Of a stretch of 10,147 bases of DNA, positions 1 through 8,250 are shown in pieces. Below the pieces are notes generated by a model. It was not told the origin of the DNA, did not search any database, and saw only the letters and a list, made by a program, of their open reading frames with translations. Source of the stretch: Chloroflexota bacterium (GTDB lineage: Bacteria > Chloroflexota > Limnocylindria > Limnocylindrales > CSP1-4). The position numbers were made by a program, and so were the translations under genes. The DNA lies in contig SCTE01000470.1 of NCBI GenBank assembly GCA_004298915.1, forward strand, positions 1 through 10,147, given 5' to 3'. Numbering within the stretch: position 1 is the stretch's first letter; every line of letters begins with the position of its first letter.

Positions 1-1
1 T

Positions 2-328
2 CGGTTCTCGTGGCTGCCGTCGCACAAGGTCCTCGATGAGGTCGCCTACCGCGCGGTCATCATCGGATTCCCGATCTTCGCGACGATGATCATCCTCGGC
101 TCGTGGTGGGCTTCGATTGCCTGGTCCCGCTACTGGGGCTGGGATCCGAAGGAGACCGCGGCCCTCGTCACGTGGCTGATCTACGCCATCTACCTCCACG
201 CACGCAACCAGCGCTCATGGGCGGGCCGGCCCGCCGCCATGCTGCTCGTGGTCGGATTCCTGATGGTCCTGGTCACGTACTCGGGCTCGCTCTGGTTCAG
301 CGGCCTGCACTCCTACTCGGGGCTGTAG
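2..328 (+). CDS. ccsB: Cytochrome c biogenesis protein CcsB/ResC (C-terminal part, cut by window edge)
   Basis: The frame is open from the first bases to a TAG stop at 326-328, giving the last 108 residues of a multi-spanning membrane protein. It carries the tryptophan-rich haem-handling signature RYWGWDPKETAALVTW, followed by YLHAR and a terminal hydrophobic helix ending in SGLHSYSGL. In the CcsA/CcsB/ResC family this WWD-type region and the flanking histidines present haem for attachment to apocytochrome c outside the membrane (System II maturation). Both the tryptophan-rich loop and histidines in YLHAR and LHSY are visible. Three hydrophobic stretches can be seen: VIIGFPIFATMIILG, ALVTWLIYAIYL and MLLVVGFLMVLV. 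The N-terminal half and any ResB partner lie outside the window. Naming between CcsA and CcsB varies between annotations; the family call is firm. Confidence 0.88.
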   Translation, partial: RFSWLPSHKVLDEVAYRAVIIGFPIFATMIILGSWWASIAWSRYWGWDPKETAALVTWLIYAIYLHARNQRSWAGRPAAMLLVVGFLMVLVTYSGSLWFSGLHSYSGL

Positions 329-553
329 CCTCCGGGGCACCGCGCGGGGTTACGCGGCGCGGGATCGCGCGAGTGGCGCAGGGCGCGGCGCGGGGCTCAG
401 AACGCCGCGCGGCGTTACGCGGAGCGGCGGGGTTCGGGCGCGGTCCCGGGCGGGCCTTGGCCCGCGGCGCGCGGCGCGGTTCGGGCGCGGGTCCCGGGCG
501 GCGCTCGGCGTGAGCAGCCGCCTGACGCGCGGGGCGCCTGGCGCGAGCAGCCG
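329..553. repeat. GC-saturated intergenic stretch with short repeats and palindromes
   Basis: No convincing gene lies here; the frames that stay open on both strands are low-complexity Arg/Ala/Gly/Pro products of extreme GC content. Visible structure: a perfect 16-bp palindrome AACGCCGCGCGGCGTT at 401-416; a 23/24-bp direct repeat beginning GGTTCGGGCGCGG at 431-453 and 478-501, differing by one inserted G; a 7-bp-stem hairpin GCGGGCC-TT-GGCCCGC at 450-465; and GAGCAGCCGCC at 512-522 and again around 545-555. The hairpins have no T-run, so they are not canonical intrinsic terminators, but they could slow polymerase after ccsB. The stretch looks like locally duplicated, drifting intergenic DNA. 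Confidence 0.6.
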
Positions 554-757
554 CCCTTTTCGGCCAAACAGCCACCGGTGGGCAACTGGGCGGCATGCTG
601 CCGCGGTTCGGTGCTCAAGGCCCTGACCCCGATGCCCCGACCCAGCTGCTCCGTGCTCAAACCTGCCTGGTCACAAACCCCATGGAGACGGGAACCTCGC
701 GTCATGGGCCCAGGAGCAAGCCCAAGTGTCCACCGATGACCGTCTGGCAAGAAGGGG
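554..757. repeat. Paired inverted-repeat element, copy 1
   Basis: Two imperfect inverted arms flank 128 bp. The left arm (about 554-591) contains CACCGGTGGGCAACTGGGC. The right arm (720-757) begins GCCCAAGTGTCCACCGATG. The arms end in GGGC/GCCC on the inner side and in a CCCTT-like run on the outer side. The core is close to the palindrome TGTCNACCGGTGGACA. Immediately inside the left arm is a hairpin GCGGCA-TGC-TGCCGC (590-604). Copy 2 at about 3427-3630 has the same arm orientation and exactly the same 128-bp gap. The right arm here, reverse-complemented, matches the left arm of copy 2 at 28 of 31 positions by eye. This suggests a REP/REPIN-like or MITE-like interspersed element. Confidence 0.7.
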
Positions 758-810
758 ATGGCCAAGGCACCGAACGGCAGCGGCGGCACCGTGCAGCATC
801 CGGGCGCCGT

Positions 811-856
811 CCCGCCACTCCCCGCGCCGCCCCGCCACTCCCCGCGACTCCCCGCG
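811..856. repeat. Short tandem repeat before the ABC operon
   Basis: The 16-mer CCCGCCACTCCCCGCG occurs at 811-826 and 831-846, followed by the partial third unit CGACTCCCCGCG at 845-856. It lies 60-110 bp upstream of the ABC ATPase start. No -35/-10 pair is evident in this C-rich stretch, so the operon's promoter was not located. The repeat could be simple slippage or part of the regulatory leader. Confidence 0.6.
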
Positions 857-917
857 CGCGGCCCTGGCACCGGCCCGTCCGGCACGCGCCGTGCCGACCC
901 GCCGTAACCTGACATCG

Positions 918-1928
918 ATGGCACTGGTTCTCGACGGGCTGACCAAGCGGTTCGGGCCCATCACCGCACTCGACGGCATCTCGTTCCGCGTCGAACGTGG
1001 GAGCGTGTTCGGGTTCCTCGGCGCCAACGGCGCGGGCAAGACGACGACGATGCGGATCATTCTCGACATCCTTCGCCCGGACAGCGGCACGGCCACCTGG
1101 GACGGCACGCCCACCACCGACGTCCCCCGCCGGACGTGGGGGTACCTGCCCGAGGAACGCGGCCTCTACCCGCGGCTCGAGGTCCTCGAGCAGCTCGTGT
1201 TCTTCGCGTCGCTGTACGCCATCCCTCGCAGGGAAGCGGCCGCGCGCGCCCGCGACTGGCTGGCCCGCTTCCGGATCTCCGACTACGAGAAGCGGCGGGC
1301 GGAGGAGCTGTCGAAGGGCAATCAGCAGAAGGTCCAGCTGATCGCAGCGATCCTGCACCAGCCCGAGGTCGTGATCATGGACGAGCCCTTCGTCGGCCTC
1401 GACCCGGTCAACGTCTCGCTGCTCAAGGAGGCGTTCGAGGAGATGCGGAGCCGCGGGACGACGCTCGTCTTCTCGACTCACCAGATGGAGATGGTCGAGG
1501 AACTATGCGAGGCGGTCGCGATCATCGACCACGGTCGGCTCGTCCTCGGCGGGCCGATCCGCGACGTGAAGCGGTCGAGCGGCCGGCAGGTCGTCCGCCT
1601 CGCAGTCGAGGGCGACATGGCGCTGCCATGGCTGGCCGACCTGGATGGGGTCTCGGTGCGGCGCCCCGGCCAGGACTTCGTCGAGCTCGATGTTGACGCC
1701 CGGCACGATCCTCGAGAGGTCCTCACCGCCGCCATTGCGCATGGCGAACGCGTCACCCAGTTCCTGATCGCGGACCCGTCGATCGAGCAGATCTTCATCG
1801 ATCGCGTGGGTCGGCCCCCATCCGATGACCACCACCTGGCGACGGTCGCGGCGGACGCTGGCGGCACCGGGGCGCCCGGCAGTGCCGGCGGCGGCACGGG
1901 CGTGGAACCGACTGGGAACCCCGGATGA
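918..1928 (+). CDS. ABC transporter ATP-binding protein, NatA/ABC-2 exporter type
   Basis: This 336-residue cytoplasmic ATPase would power the permease encoded next to it. Motifs in order: Walker A GANGAGKTT (35-43), a GYLPEERGLYP segment at the Q-loop position (75-85) as is common in NatA-like subunits, signature LSKGNQQKV (131-139), Walker B VVIMDEP with catalytic Glu156, D-loop GLDPV (160-164) and switch His188 in STHQM. All catalytic residues are present. After about residue 225 a C-terminal accessory domain ends in a low-complexity Gly/Pro tail. ATG 918 (MALVLDGLTKRFG) is chosen because homology-like sequence begins there. The frame is open back to 726, but that part translates the repeat element. 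No strong Shine-Dalgarno precedes 918, so leaderless initiation is possible. The stop overlaps the permease start by 4 bp. NatA-like (Na+ or drug/lipid export) is a family-level inference; the substrate is unknown. Confidence 0.9.
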   Translation: MALVLDGLTKRFGPITALDGISFRVERGSVFGFLGANGAGKTTTMRIILDILRPDSGTATWDGTPTTDVPRRTWGYLPEERGLYPRLEVLEQLVFFASLYAIPRREAAARARDWLARFRISDYEKRRAEELSKGNQQKVQLIAAILHQPEVVIMDEPFVGLDPVNVSLLKEAFEEMRSRGTTLVFSTHQMEMVEELCEAVAIIDHGRLVLGGPIRDVKRSSGRQVVRLAVEGDMALPWLADLDGVSVRRPGQDFVELDVDARHDPREVLTAAIAHGERVTQFLIADPSIEQIFIDRVGRPPSDDHHLATVAADAGGTGAPGSAGGGTGVEPTGNPG

Positions 1929-3286
1929 GCCCGACCCTTCGCAATACGCTCCGCAACGTCGCCGCCGTCGCGCGCCGCGAATTCGTGTTCCGCGGCCGGA
2001 CCCGGACGTTCCGAATCACCACGGCGCTGCTCGTGTTCGTCGGGCTCGCCCTGGCCCTGTCGCCGGTGATCATCCGGTTCTTCGATCGCGGCTCGACCGG
2101 CGATCGGATCGAGGTCGTCGTCGGGACCAGCGCACCGAGCATGAACGTGCCGCTGACGCTCGGCGCGCTCCTCAACGCGCCGGCCCTCGGCAGCGGATCC
2201 AGCGGCGGCTCCGGGTCGAGCGGCGGCACGTCGCCCGACTACCGGGTCGAGTCGTCCGACGACCTCGCGACCGCGCGCAAGCATGTCGTCGAGGGTTCGT
2301 CGATCGCGGTCCTCGCCCTCGATCGAACGTCGTCCGGGGACCTCGCCTTCGTCCTCTACTCGAAGGACGGGCCCATCGCCCGGAGCTCGCTGGTGATCCA
2401 GCAGGCCGTCAGCGCGATCGCGATCCAGGATCGGCTCACGAGGCTCGGCGTGCCACTCGTCGACCAGGCCACGATCTTCGCGCCGGCCTCGTTCGAGCTG
2501 CGCCAGGCCGACCCGAACGCCAGCTCCGACAGGCCCGCGACGACCGAGGCGTTCGTCGGCACGTTCGCGGTCGGGTTCGCGCTCTCGATCCTGCTGTTCA
2601 TGGCCATCATCCTGTACGGCCAGTGGGTCGCGTTCAGCGTCGCCGAGGAGAAGAACAGCCGGGTCATGGAAGTGGTGCTGGCGGCCGCGACGCCATTCCA
2701 GCTGCTCGCCGGCAAGGTGATCGGCGTCGGTGGGCTCGCGCTCGTGCAGTACGTGATCGTGCTCATACCGGCCGTGCTCGGGATCCTGTTGCAGGGCCAG
2801 ATCGCCTCGATCTTGTTCGGCGGCGGCGCGGCCGCAGTCGGCCTGCCGGGCGGCATCTCGATCGGGATGCTCGCCGTGTTCGGGGTGATGTTCGTGCTCG
2901 GGTTCGCGCTGTACTCGGTGCTCTACGCCGGCGCCGCGTCGCTCGTGAGCCGGCAGGAGGACGTGAACCAGATCGTCGCGCCCCTCACGCTGATCTCGGT
3001 CGGCGGCTACCTCGTGGCGACGTATTCGAGCACGGGGCTCATCCCGATCGACTCGCCGCTCGTCGTCATCATGTCGTTCATCCCGTTCTTCAGCCCGTAC
3101 CTGATGCTGGCGCGGCTCGGCCAGGGCGCCGCGACGCCACTCGATGTCGGCATTGCGGTGCTGCTTCTCATCGCGTTCATCCCGATCGCACTGTGGGTTG
3201 CCGCACGGCTCTACCGGTCCGGCGTCCTGATGTACGGCCAGCGACCGACGCCCCGGACCCTCTTCCGAGCGCTCCGCGGGCAGTAG
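1925..3286 (+). CDS. ABC-2 type transporter permease (NatB-like)
   Basis: This is a 453-residue integral membrane partner of the upstream ATPase, translationally coupled through an ATGA overlap. Architecture: a short cytoplasmic N-terminus (RREFVFRGRTRTFR); TM1 at about 31-52; a large soluble, presumably extracytoplasmic domain (about 55-205) with a Gly/Ser-rich linker at 89-101; then a block of about five membrane helices near 208-232, 260-290, 311-340, 348-390 and 405-428. The sequence EEKNSRVMEVVLAA (241-254), between the first two helices of this block, is the cytoplasmic coupling segment typical of NatB/YhaP-like ABC-2 permeases (pfam ABC2_membrane_3 architecture). Length and topology match that family. 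Together the two genes should form a dimeric exporter. Na+, antibiotic or lipid extrusion cannot be distinguished from the sequence. Confidence 0.88.
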   Translation: MSPTLRNTLRNVAAVARREFVFRGRTRTFRITTALLVFVGLALALSPVIIRFFDRGSTGDRIEVVVGTSAPSMNVPLTLGALLNAPALGSGSSGGSGSSGGTSPDYRVESSDDLATARKHVVEGSSIAVLALDRTSSGDLAFVLYSKDGPIARSSLVIQQAVSAIAIQDRLTRLGVPLVDQATIFAPASFELRQADPNASSDRPATTEAFVGTFAVGFALSILLFMAIILYGQWVAFSVAEEKNSRVMEVVLAAATPFQLLAGKVIGVGGLALVQYVIVLIPAVLGILLQGQIASILFGGGAAAVGLPGGISIGMLAVFGVMFVLGFALYSVLYAGAASLVSRQEDVNQIVAPLTLISVGGYLVATYSSTGLIPIDSPLVVIMSFIPFFSPYLMLARLGQGAATPLDVGIAVLLLIAFIPIALWVAARLYRSGVLMYGQRPTPRTLFRALRGQ

Positions 3287-3426
3287 TGGGTCGGCGCGGG
3301 GCTCGCGGCGCGCCCGGGGGGCCCGGCCGGGGCCGCCGGGCCGCCGGACCGCGGCATGGCTTCGTGGCGGGGCCCTGCCGTGCGAGGCGCAGCAGGACTG
3401 GCTCCCCGGTCGCGGCCTGCAAGCCC
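3287..3426. other. GC-rich intergenic stretch after the ABC operon
   Basis: This is a run of G/C blocks (for example CCGGCCGGGGCCGCCGGGCC) that can form several alternative hairpins but has no T-tract. It may act as a weak terminator for the ABC operon. It resembles in composition the stretch after ccsB. No gene is seen. Confidence 0.4.
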
Positions 3427-3630
3427 GGCAAGGTGGCCAGACTGTCACCGGTGGACACTTGGGCCGGATTGATCCGGCCGGGGTCGGGCGAATCTGCTCC
3501 GCCGCGCTACCTGACCCCAGGTTTCGTGCACGGGTCGCCGCGCCGCGCCGCTGCTCGCGGCCCTCGGACTCGCTGTCGGACTGCCAATGGCTGCCCAAGT
3601 GTCCGGGCATGGCTGTCTGGCATGAAAGCG
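3427..3630. repeat. Paired inverted-repeat element, copy 2
   Basis: The left arm core is 3434-3464 (contains TGTCACCGGTGGACACTTGG). The right arm core is 3593-3623 (GCCCAAGTGTCCGGGCATGG at its start), inverted relative to the left. The gap between the inner GGGC and GCCC ends is 3465-3592, exactly 128 bp as in copy 1, yet the two gap sequences do not align. Right at the inner edge of the left arm is a perfect hairpin GGCCGGAT-TG-ATCCGGCC (3462-3479), the positional equivalent of the different hairpin in copy 1. The right half overlaps the 3' end of the minus-strand HTH-nuclease gene and encodes part of its tail. The two copies bracket the ABC operon. Confidence 0.7.
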
Positions 3631-4274
3631 AGCATGGCGGCTCGCCCAGTTGGCCGCCGCAACCAACCTCCAAGGCGCCGACCGTCAAGGGGCAGTGCCG
3701 AACGGAACACGTCGATGTGGCTCGCGACCCGCCGGCGGTTCGTCCGTCCGTCGGCCACCACCAGCGCAACCGAAACGTGATCGGCGACCCACCCGAAGCG
3801 CGAGCCAATCTGGTCGGCGAGTCGAGCCTTGCGGTCGAGCGTCGCCAGGAGTTCGCCGACATCGATGATCGCGGTCTTGAGCTCGATGACCAGCAACGCG
3901 CGCCGCTGAGGGTGCCATGCGAGGAGGTCGATCGCGCCGCGCTCCCCGTAGATCGAGAACGAAACCTCGGGCTTCACCTCCCACGGCCCGGCAGCCCGCA
4001 ATCGCTCGATGCACGCCTGGGCAAGCCGGGAGTGGTTCGCGTTCACGAGTCGATCGAGGTCGCCGCCACGCCATCGCGGCACCAGGTCCACGCGAATCTC
4101 GAGTGCCTTCGCGACGGATCGCAGGGCGTCGATGGTCAACGAACCGAGATGGCCTCGCTCGATCCGCGAGACAGTCGAGGTCGAAAGCCCGGAGCGCGTG
4201 GCCACGTCGACCTGGCGCATGCCGAGCCGAACCCGCACGCCGCGCACCCGCGCCCCGAACGCCAGATCGTGCAT
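3507..4274 (-). CDS. XRE-type HTH protein fused to a PD-(D/E)XK nuclease-like domain
   Basis: The product has 255 residues. Residues 7-63 form an XRE/Cro-type helix-turn-helix (VRLGMRQVDVATRSGLS, recognition helix near STSTVSRIERG 31-41). Residues 95-190 resemble a PD-(D/E)XK nuclease core: strand PEVSFSIYGERGAID with Asp116, then 14 residues to ELK (Glu131, Lys133), followed by an acidic/Arg-rich helical part and a strand SVALVVADGRTNRRR. So D-X14-E-X-K is intact. Whether it cuts DNA or uses the fold only for binding is unknown. The start is ATG at 4274; no clear Shine-Dalgarno is visible, and the HTH begins within seven residues, so there is little room for another start. The last 38 or so residues (from about 218) are encoded by the right arm of repeat copy 2 and sequence beyond, and look Arg-rich and tail-like. 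The gene is divergent from nrdJ. It may be an autoregulated repressor, a nuclease, or a repeat-associated factor. Confidence 0.75.
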   Translation of the reverse strand: MHDLAFGARVRGVRVRLGMRQVDVATRSGLSTSTVSRIERGHLGSLTIDALRSVAKALEIRVDLVPRWRGGDLDRLVNANHSRLAQACIERLRAAGPWEVKPEVSFSIYGERGAIDLLAWHPQRRALLVIELKTAIIDVGELLATLDRKARLADQIGSRFGWVADHVSVALVVADGRTNRRRVASHIDVFRSALPLDGRRLGGWLRRPTGRAAMLAFMPDSHARTLGQPLAVRQRVRGPRAAARRGDPCTKPGVR

Positions 4275-4298
4275 ACCGTGAGTCTGGCCGCACCGGCG

Positions 4299-4315
4299 TA
4301 TCCGCCAGTTATCCG
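4299..4315 (-). promoter_or_regulatory. Possible operator: direct repeat TATCCG upstream of the HTH gene
   Basis: TATCCG occurs at 4299-4304 and 4310-4315, 11 bp apart (one helical turn), about 25-40 bp upstream of the HTH gene's start. On the gene's strand this reads CGGATAACTGGCGGATA. Such close repeats beside an XRE gene often serve autoregulation. Here this is only a positional inference. TTATCCGGA (4309-4317) also resembles a DnaA box (7 of 9 to TTATCCACA). Confidence 0.25.
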
Positions 4316-4351
4316 GAACCCGCCACGAAACCGCTCATCTGTTCTATTCTC

Positions 4352-4406
4352 TTCCCACGCATCCATCCACGATGGCCGTGCACAACCCGCAGCCACGGCG
4401 TGGGAA
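4352..4406. repeat. Nested inverted repeat in the divergent intergenic region
   Basis: TTCCCACGC at 4352-4360 is perfectly complementary in inverse to GCGTGGGAA at 4398-4406. Nested inside is GCCGTG (4375-4380) with CACGGC (4394-4399). The right outer arm overlaps the first of the phased GTGG motifs. It could be a cruciform/RNA hairpin or paired protein sites. There is no T-tract, so it is not a normal terminator. Confidence 0.5.
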
Positions 4407-4470
4407 ACCGCCACGTACCGGTGGATGAACCCAGGCCACGGGTGGAAAACATCGGGCGGGAAGTGGATGA
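4400..4470 (+). promoter_or_regulatory. Four GTGG(A/G)-type motifs phased at exactly 21 bp
   Basis: GTGGGAAA starts at 4400, GTGGATGA at 4421, GTGGAAAA at 4442 and GTGGATGA at 4463: four same-strand motifs at an exact 21-bp period, i.e. two helical turns. The intervening 13 bp are not conserved, arguing for protein sites rather than simple tandem duplication. Two more copies lie inverted at 4352-4358 and 4364-4370. Read on the other strand the motifs (TTTTCCACC, TCATCCACC) resemble DnaA boxes TTATCCACA at 7 of 9 positions. The array ends about 70 bp upstream of the NrdR-like boxes of nrdJ. The binding protein is unproven. Confidence 0.5.
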
Positions 4471-4542
4471 GTGCGATGCCTCGGGCGACCTGGACAGGCC
4501 CCGGAACGGCCCGCATTCCCGCCTGAGCACGAATCGGCGTCT

Positions 4543-4558
4543 ACACCACATGTAGCGG
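4543..4558 (+). promoter_or_regulatory. Probable NrdR box 1
   Basis: ACACCACATGTAGCGG matches the NrdR consensus acaCwAtATaTwGtgt at 11 of 16 positions. It is the weaker upstream member of a pair. NrdR is the ATP/dATP-sensing repressor of ribonucleotide reductase genes and binds two such boxes. Support comes mostly from the neighbouring stronger box and from position upstream of nrdJ. Confidence 0.5.
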
Positions 4559-4575
4559 ATGTGCCCCAATCGCAA

Positions 4576-4591
4576 CCACTACATCTTGTGT
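4576..4591 (+). promoter_or_regulatory. NrdR box 2
   Basis: CCACTACATCTTGTGT matches the NrdR consensus at 13 of 16 positions, including the right half GTGT and the central AT. It lies 17 bp after box 1 (centre to centre 33 bp, slightly longer than the usual 31-32) and 8 bp before the -35 hexamer. NrdR binding here would block the nrdJ promoter when dATP/ATP is sufficient. Confidence 0.68.
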
Positions 4592-4599
4592 TTTTGGGC

Positions 4600-4628
4600 T
4601 TGACCGGCGCCCCCGGTCGGCGTACTGT
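4600..4628 (+). promoter_or_regulatory. Probable nrdJ promoter (sigma70-type)
   Basis: TTGACC at 4600-4605 is followed after a 17-bp spacer by TACTGT at 4623-4628, a good -35 and a fair -10 for a GC-rich genome. Position directly after the NrdR boxes supports it. Transcription would start near 4635, leaving a leader of about 375 nt. Confidence 0.6.
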
Positions 4629-4634
4629 TCGAGG

Positions 4635-5011
4635 GTCGCTCGATCGTCGCCGTCCAGCCTCAGTCCGGCCGCCAGCAGGGTCGTCCAGGTCGCAAGACCC
4701 CGGCCCCCACGGGTGCCCCAACCGGATCGCTGAGGCCCACGACGCGACCGGACGCAGGGGGTTGTTCGCAGCTACCGAAGGCACCGCTCAGCGGGCGGCC
4801 GACGGCACCACGATCGACTTCACAGAGAGTGTCGGCAGATTGCCGTCGAGGACCTCCCACGGTCCTGACGGTCCCCTGCAGCAACCGGACCCCACAACGG
4901 GGCCGGCAGAAGCGGATCCCGCCGCGGCGCCGAACAAGGACGGCGGCACGGACGGAGAAGGCGAACCGCGCGACGGTGGAACCGGCGGCGGGGATGGAGG
5001 AGAGAACAGAC
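4635..5011 (+). other. Long untranslated leader of nrdJ with strong Shine-Dalgarno
   Basis: If the promoter at 4600-4628 is right, this is a leader of about 377 nt. It holds small hairpins such as CGGCA-GAT-TGCCG (4833-4845) and CCCC-ACAAC-GGGG (4890-4902), but I recognise no known riboswitch; the conserved B12-box pattern of cobalamin riboswitches was looked for and not seen. The ribosome binding site GGAGGAGAG (4996-5004), 7 nt before ATG 5012, is the best in the window and decides the nrdJ start. No small coding gene is convincing here. Confidence 0.45.
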
Positions 5012-8227
<3,216 letters not shown>

Positions 8228-8250
8228 ATCGATCGGTGAAGGCCAACCTC

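Noticed and set aside
401..465. Intrinsic terminator after ccsB
   Set aside because: Strong GC hairpins are present, but no T-run follows any of them.
726..917. N-terminal extension of the ABC ATPase to ATG 726
   Set aside because: This part translates the right arm of the repeat element and C-rich tandem repeats; ABC family sequence begins at 918.
3631..3657. Partial third arm (GCATGGCGGCTCGCCCAGTTGG) beside copy 2
   Set aside because: It resembles the reverse complement of the copy 1 left arm edge (GCATGCCGCCCAGTTG) but lacks the ACCGGT core and lies inside coding sequence, so chance is likely.
1478..3862. 794-codon open frame on the minus strand
   Set aside because: It spans the ABC permease antisense, the repeat element and the HTH-nuclease region; the product is Arg/Glu/Asp/Pro low complexity. 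It is a high-GC shadow.
4271..4292. Degenerate further copy of the repeat arm (ACCGTGAGTCTGGCC) at the HTH gene start
   Set aside because: The match to ACCGGTGACNGTCTGGCC needs several gaps and is short. It is too weak to claim, although it would place an arm at both ends of the nuclease gene.
4635..4995. Cobalamin riboswitch upstream of nrdJ
   Set aside because: The conserved B12-box and adjacent core pattern could not be found by eye. Repression by B12 would also be illogical for a B12-dependent reductase.
4829..5011. Upstream extension of NrdJ, including ATG 4994
   Set aside because: The upstream part is low complexity. The Shine-Dalgarno GGAGGAGAG is spaced for ATG 5012 and would overlap a start at 4994.
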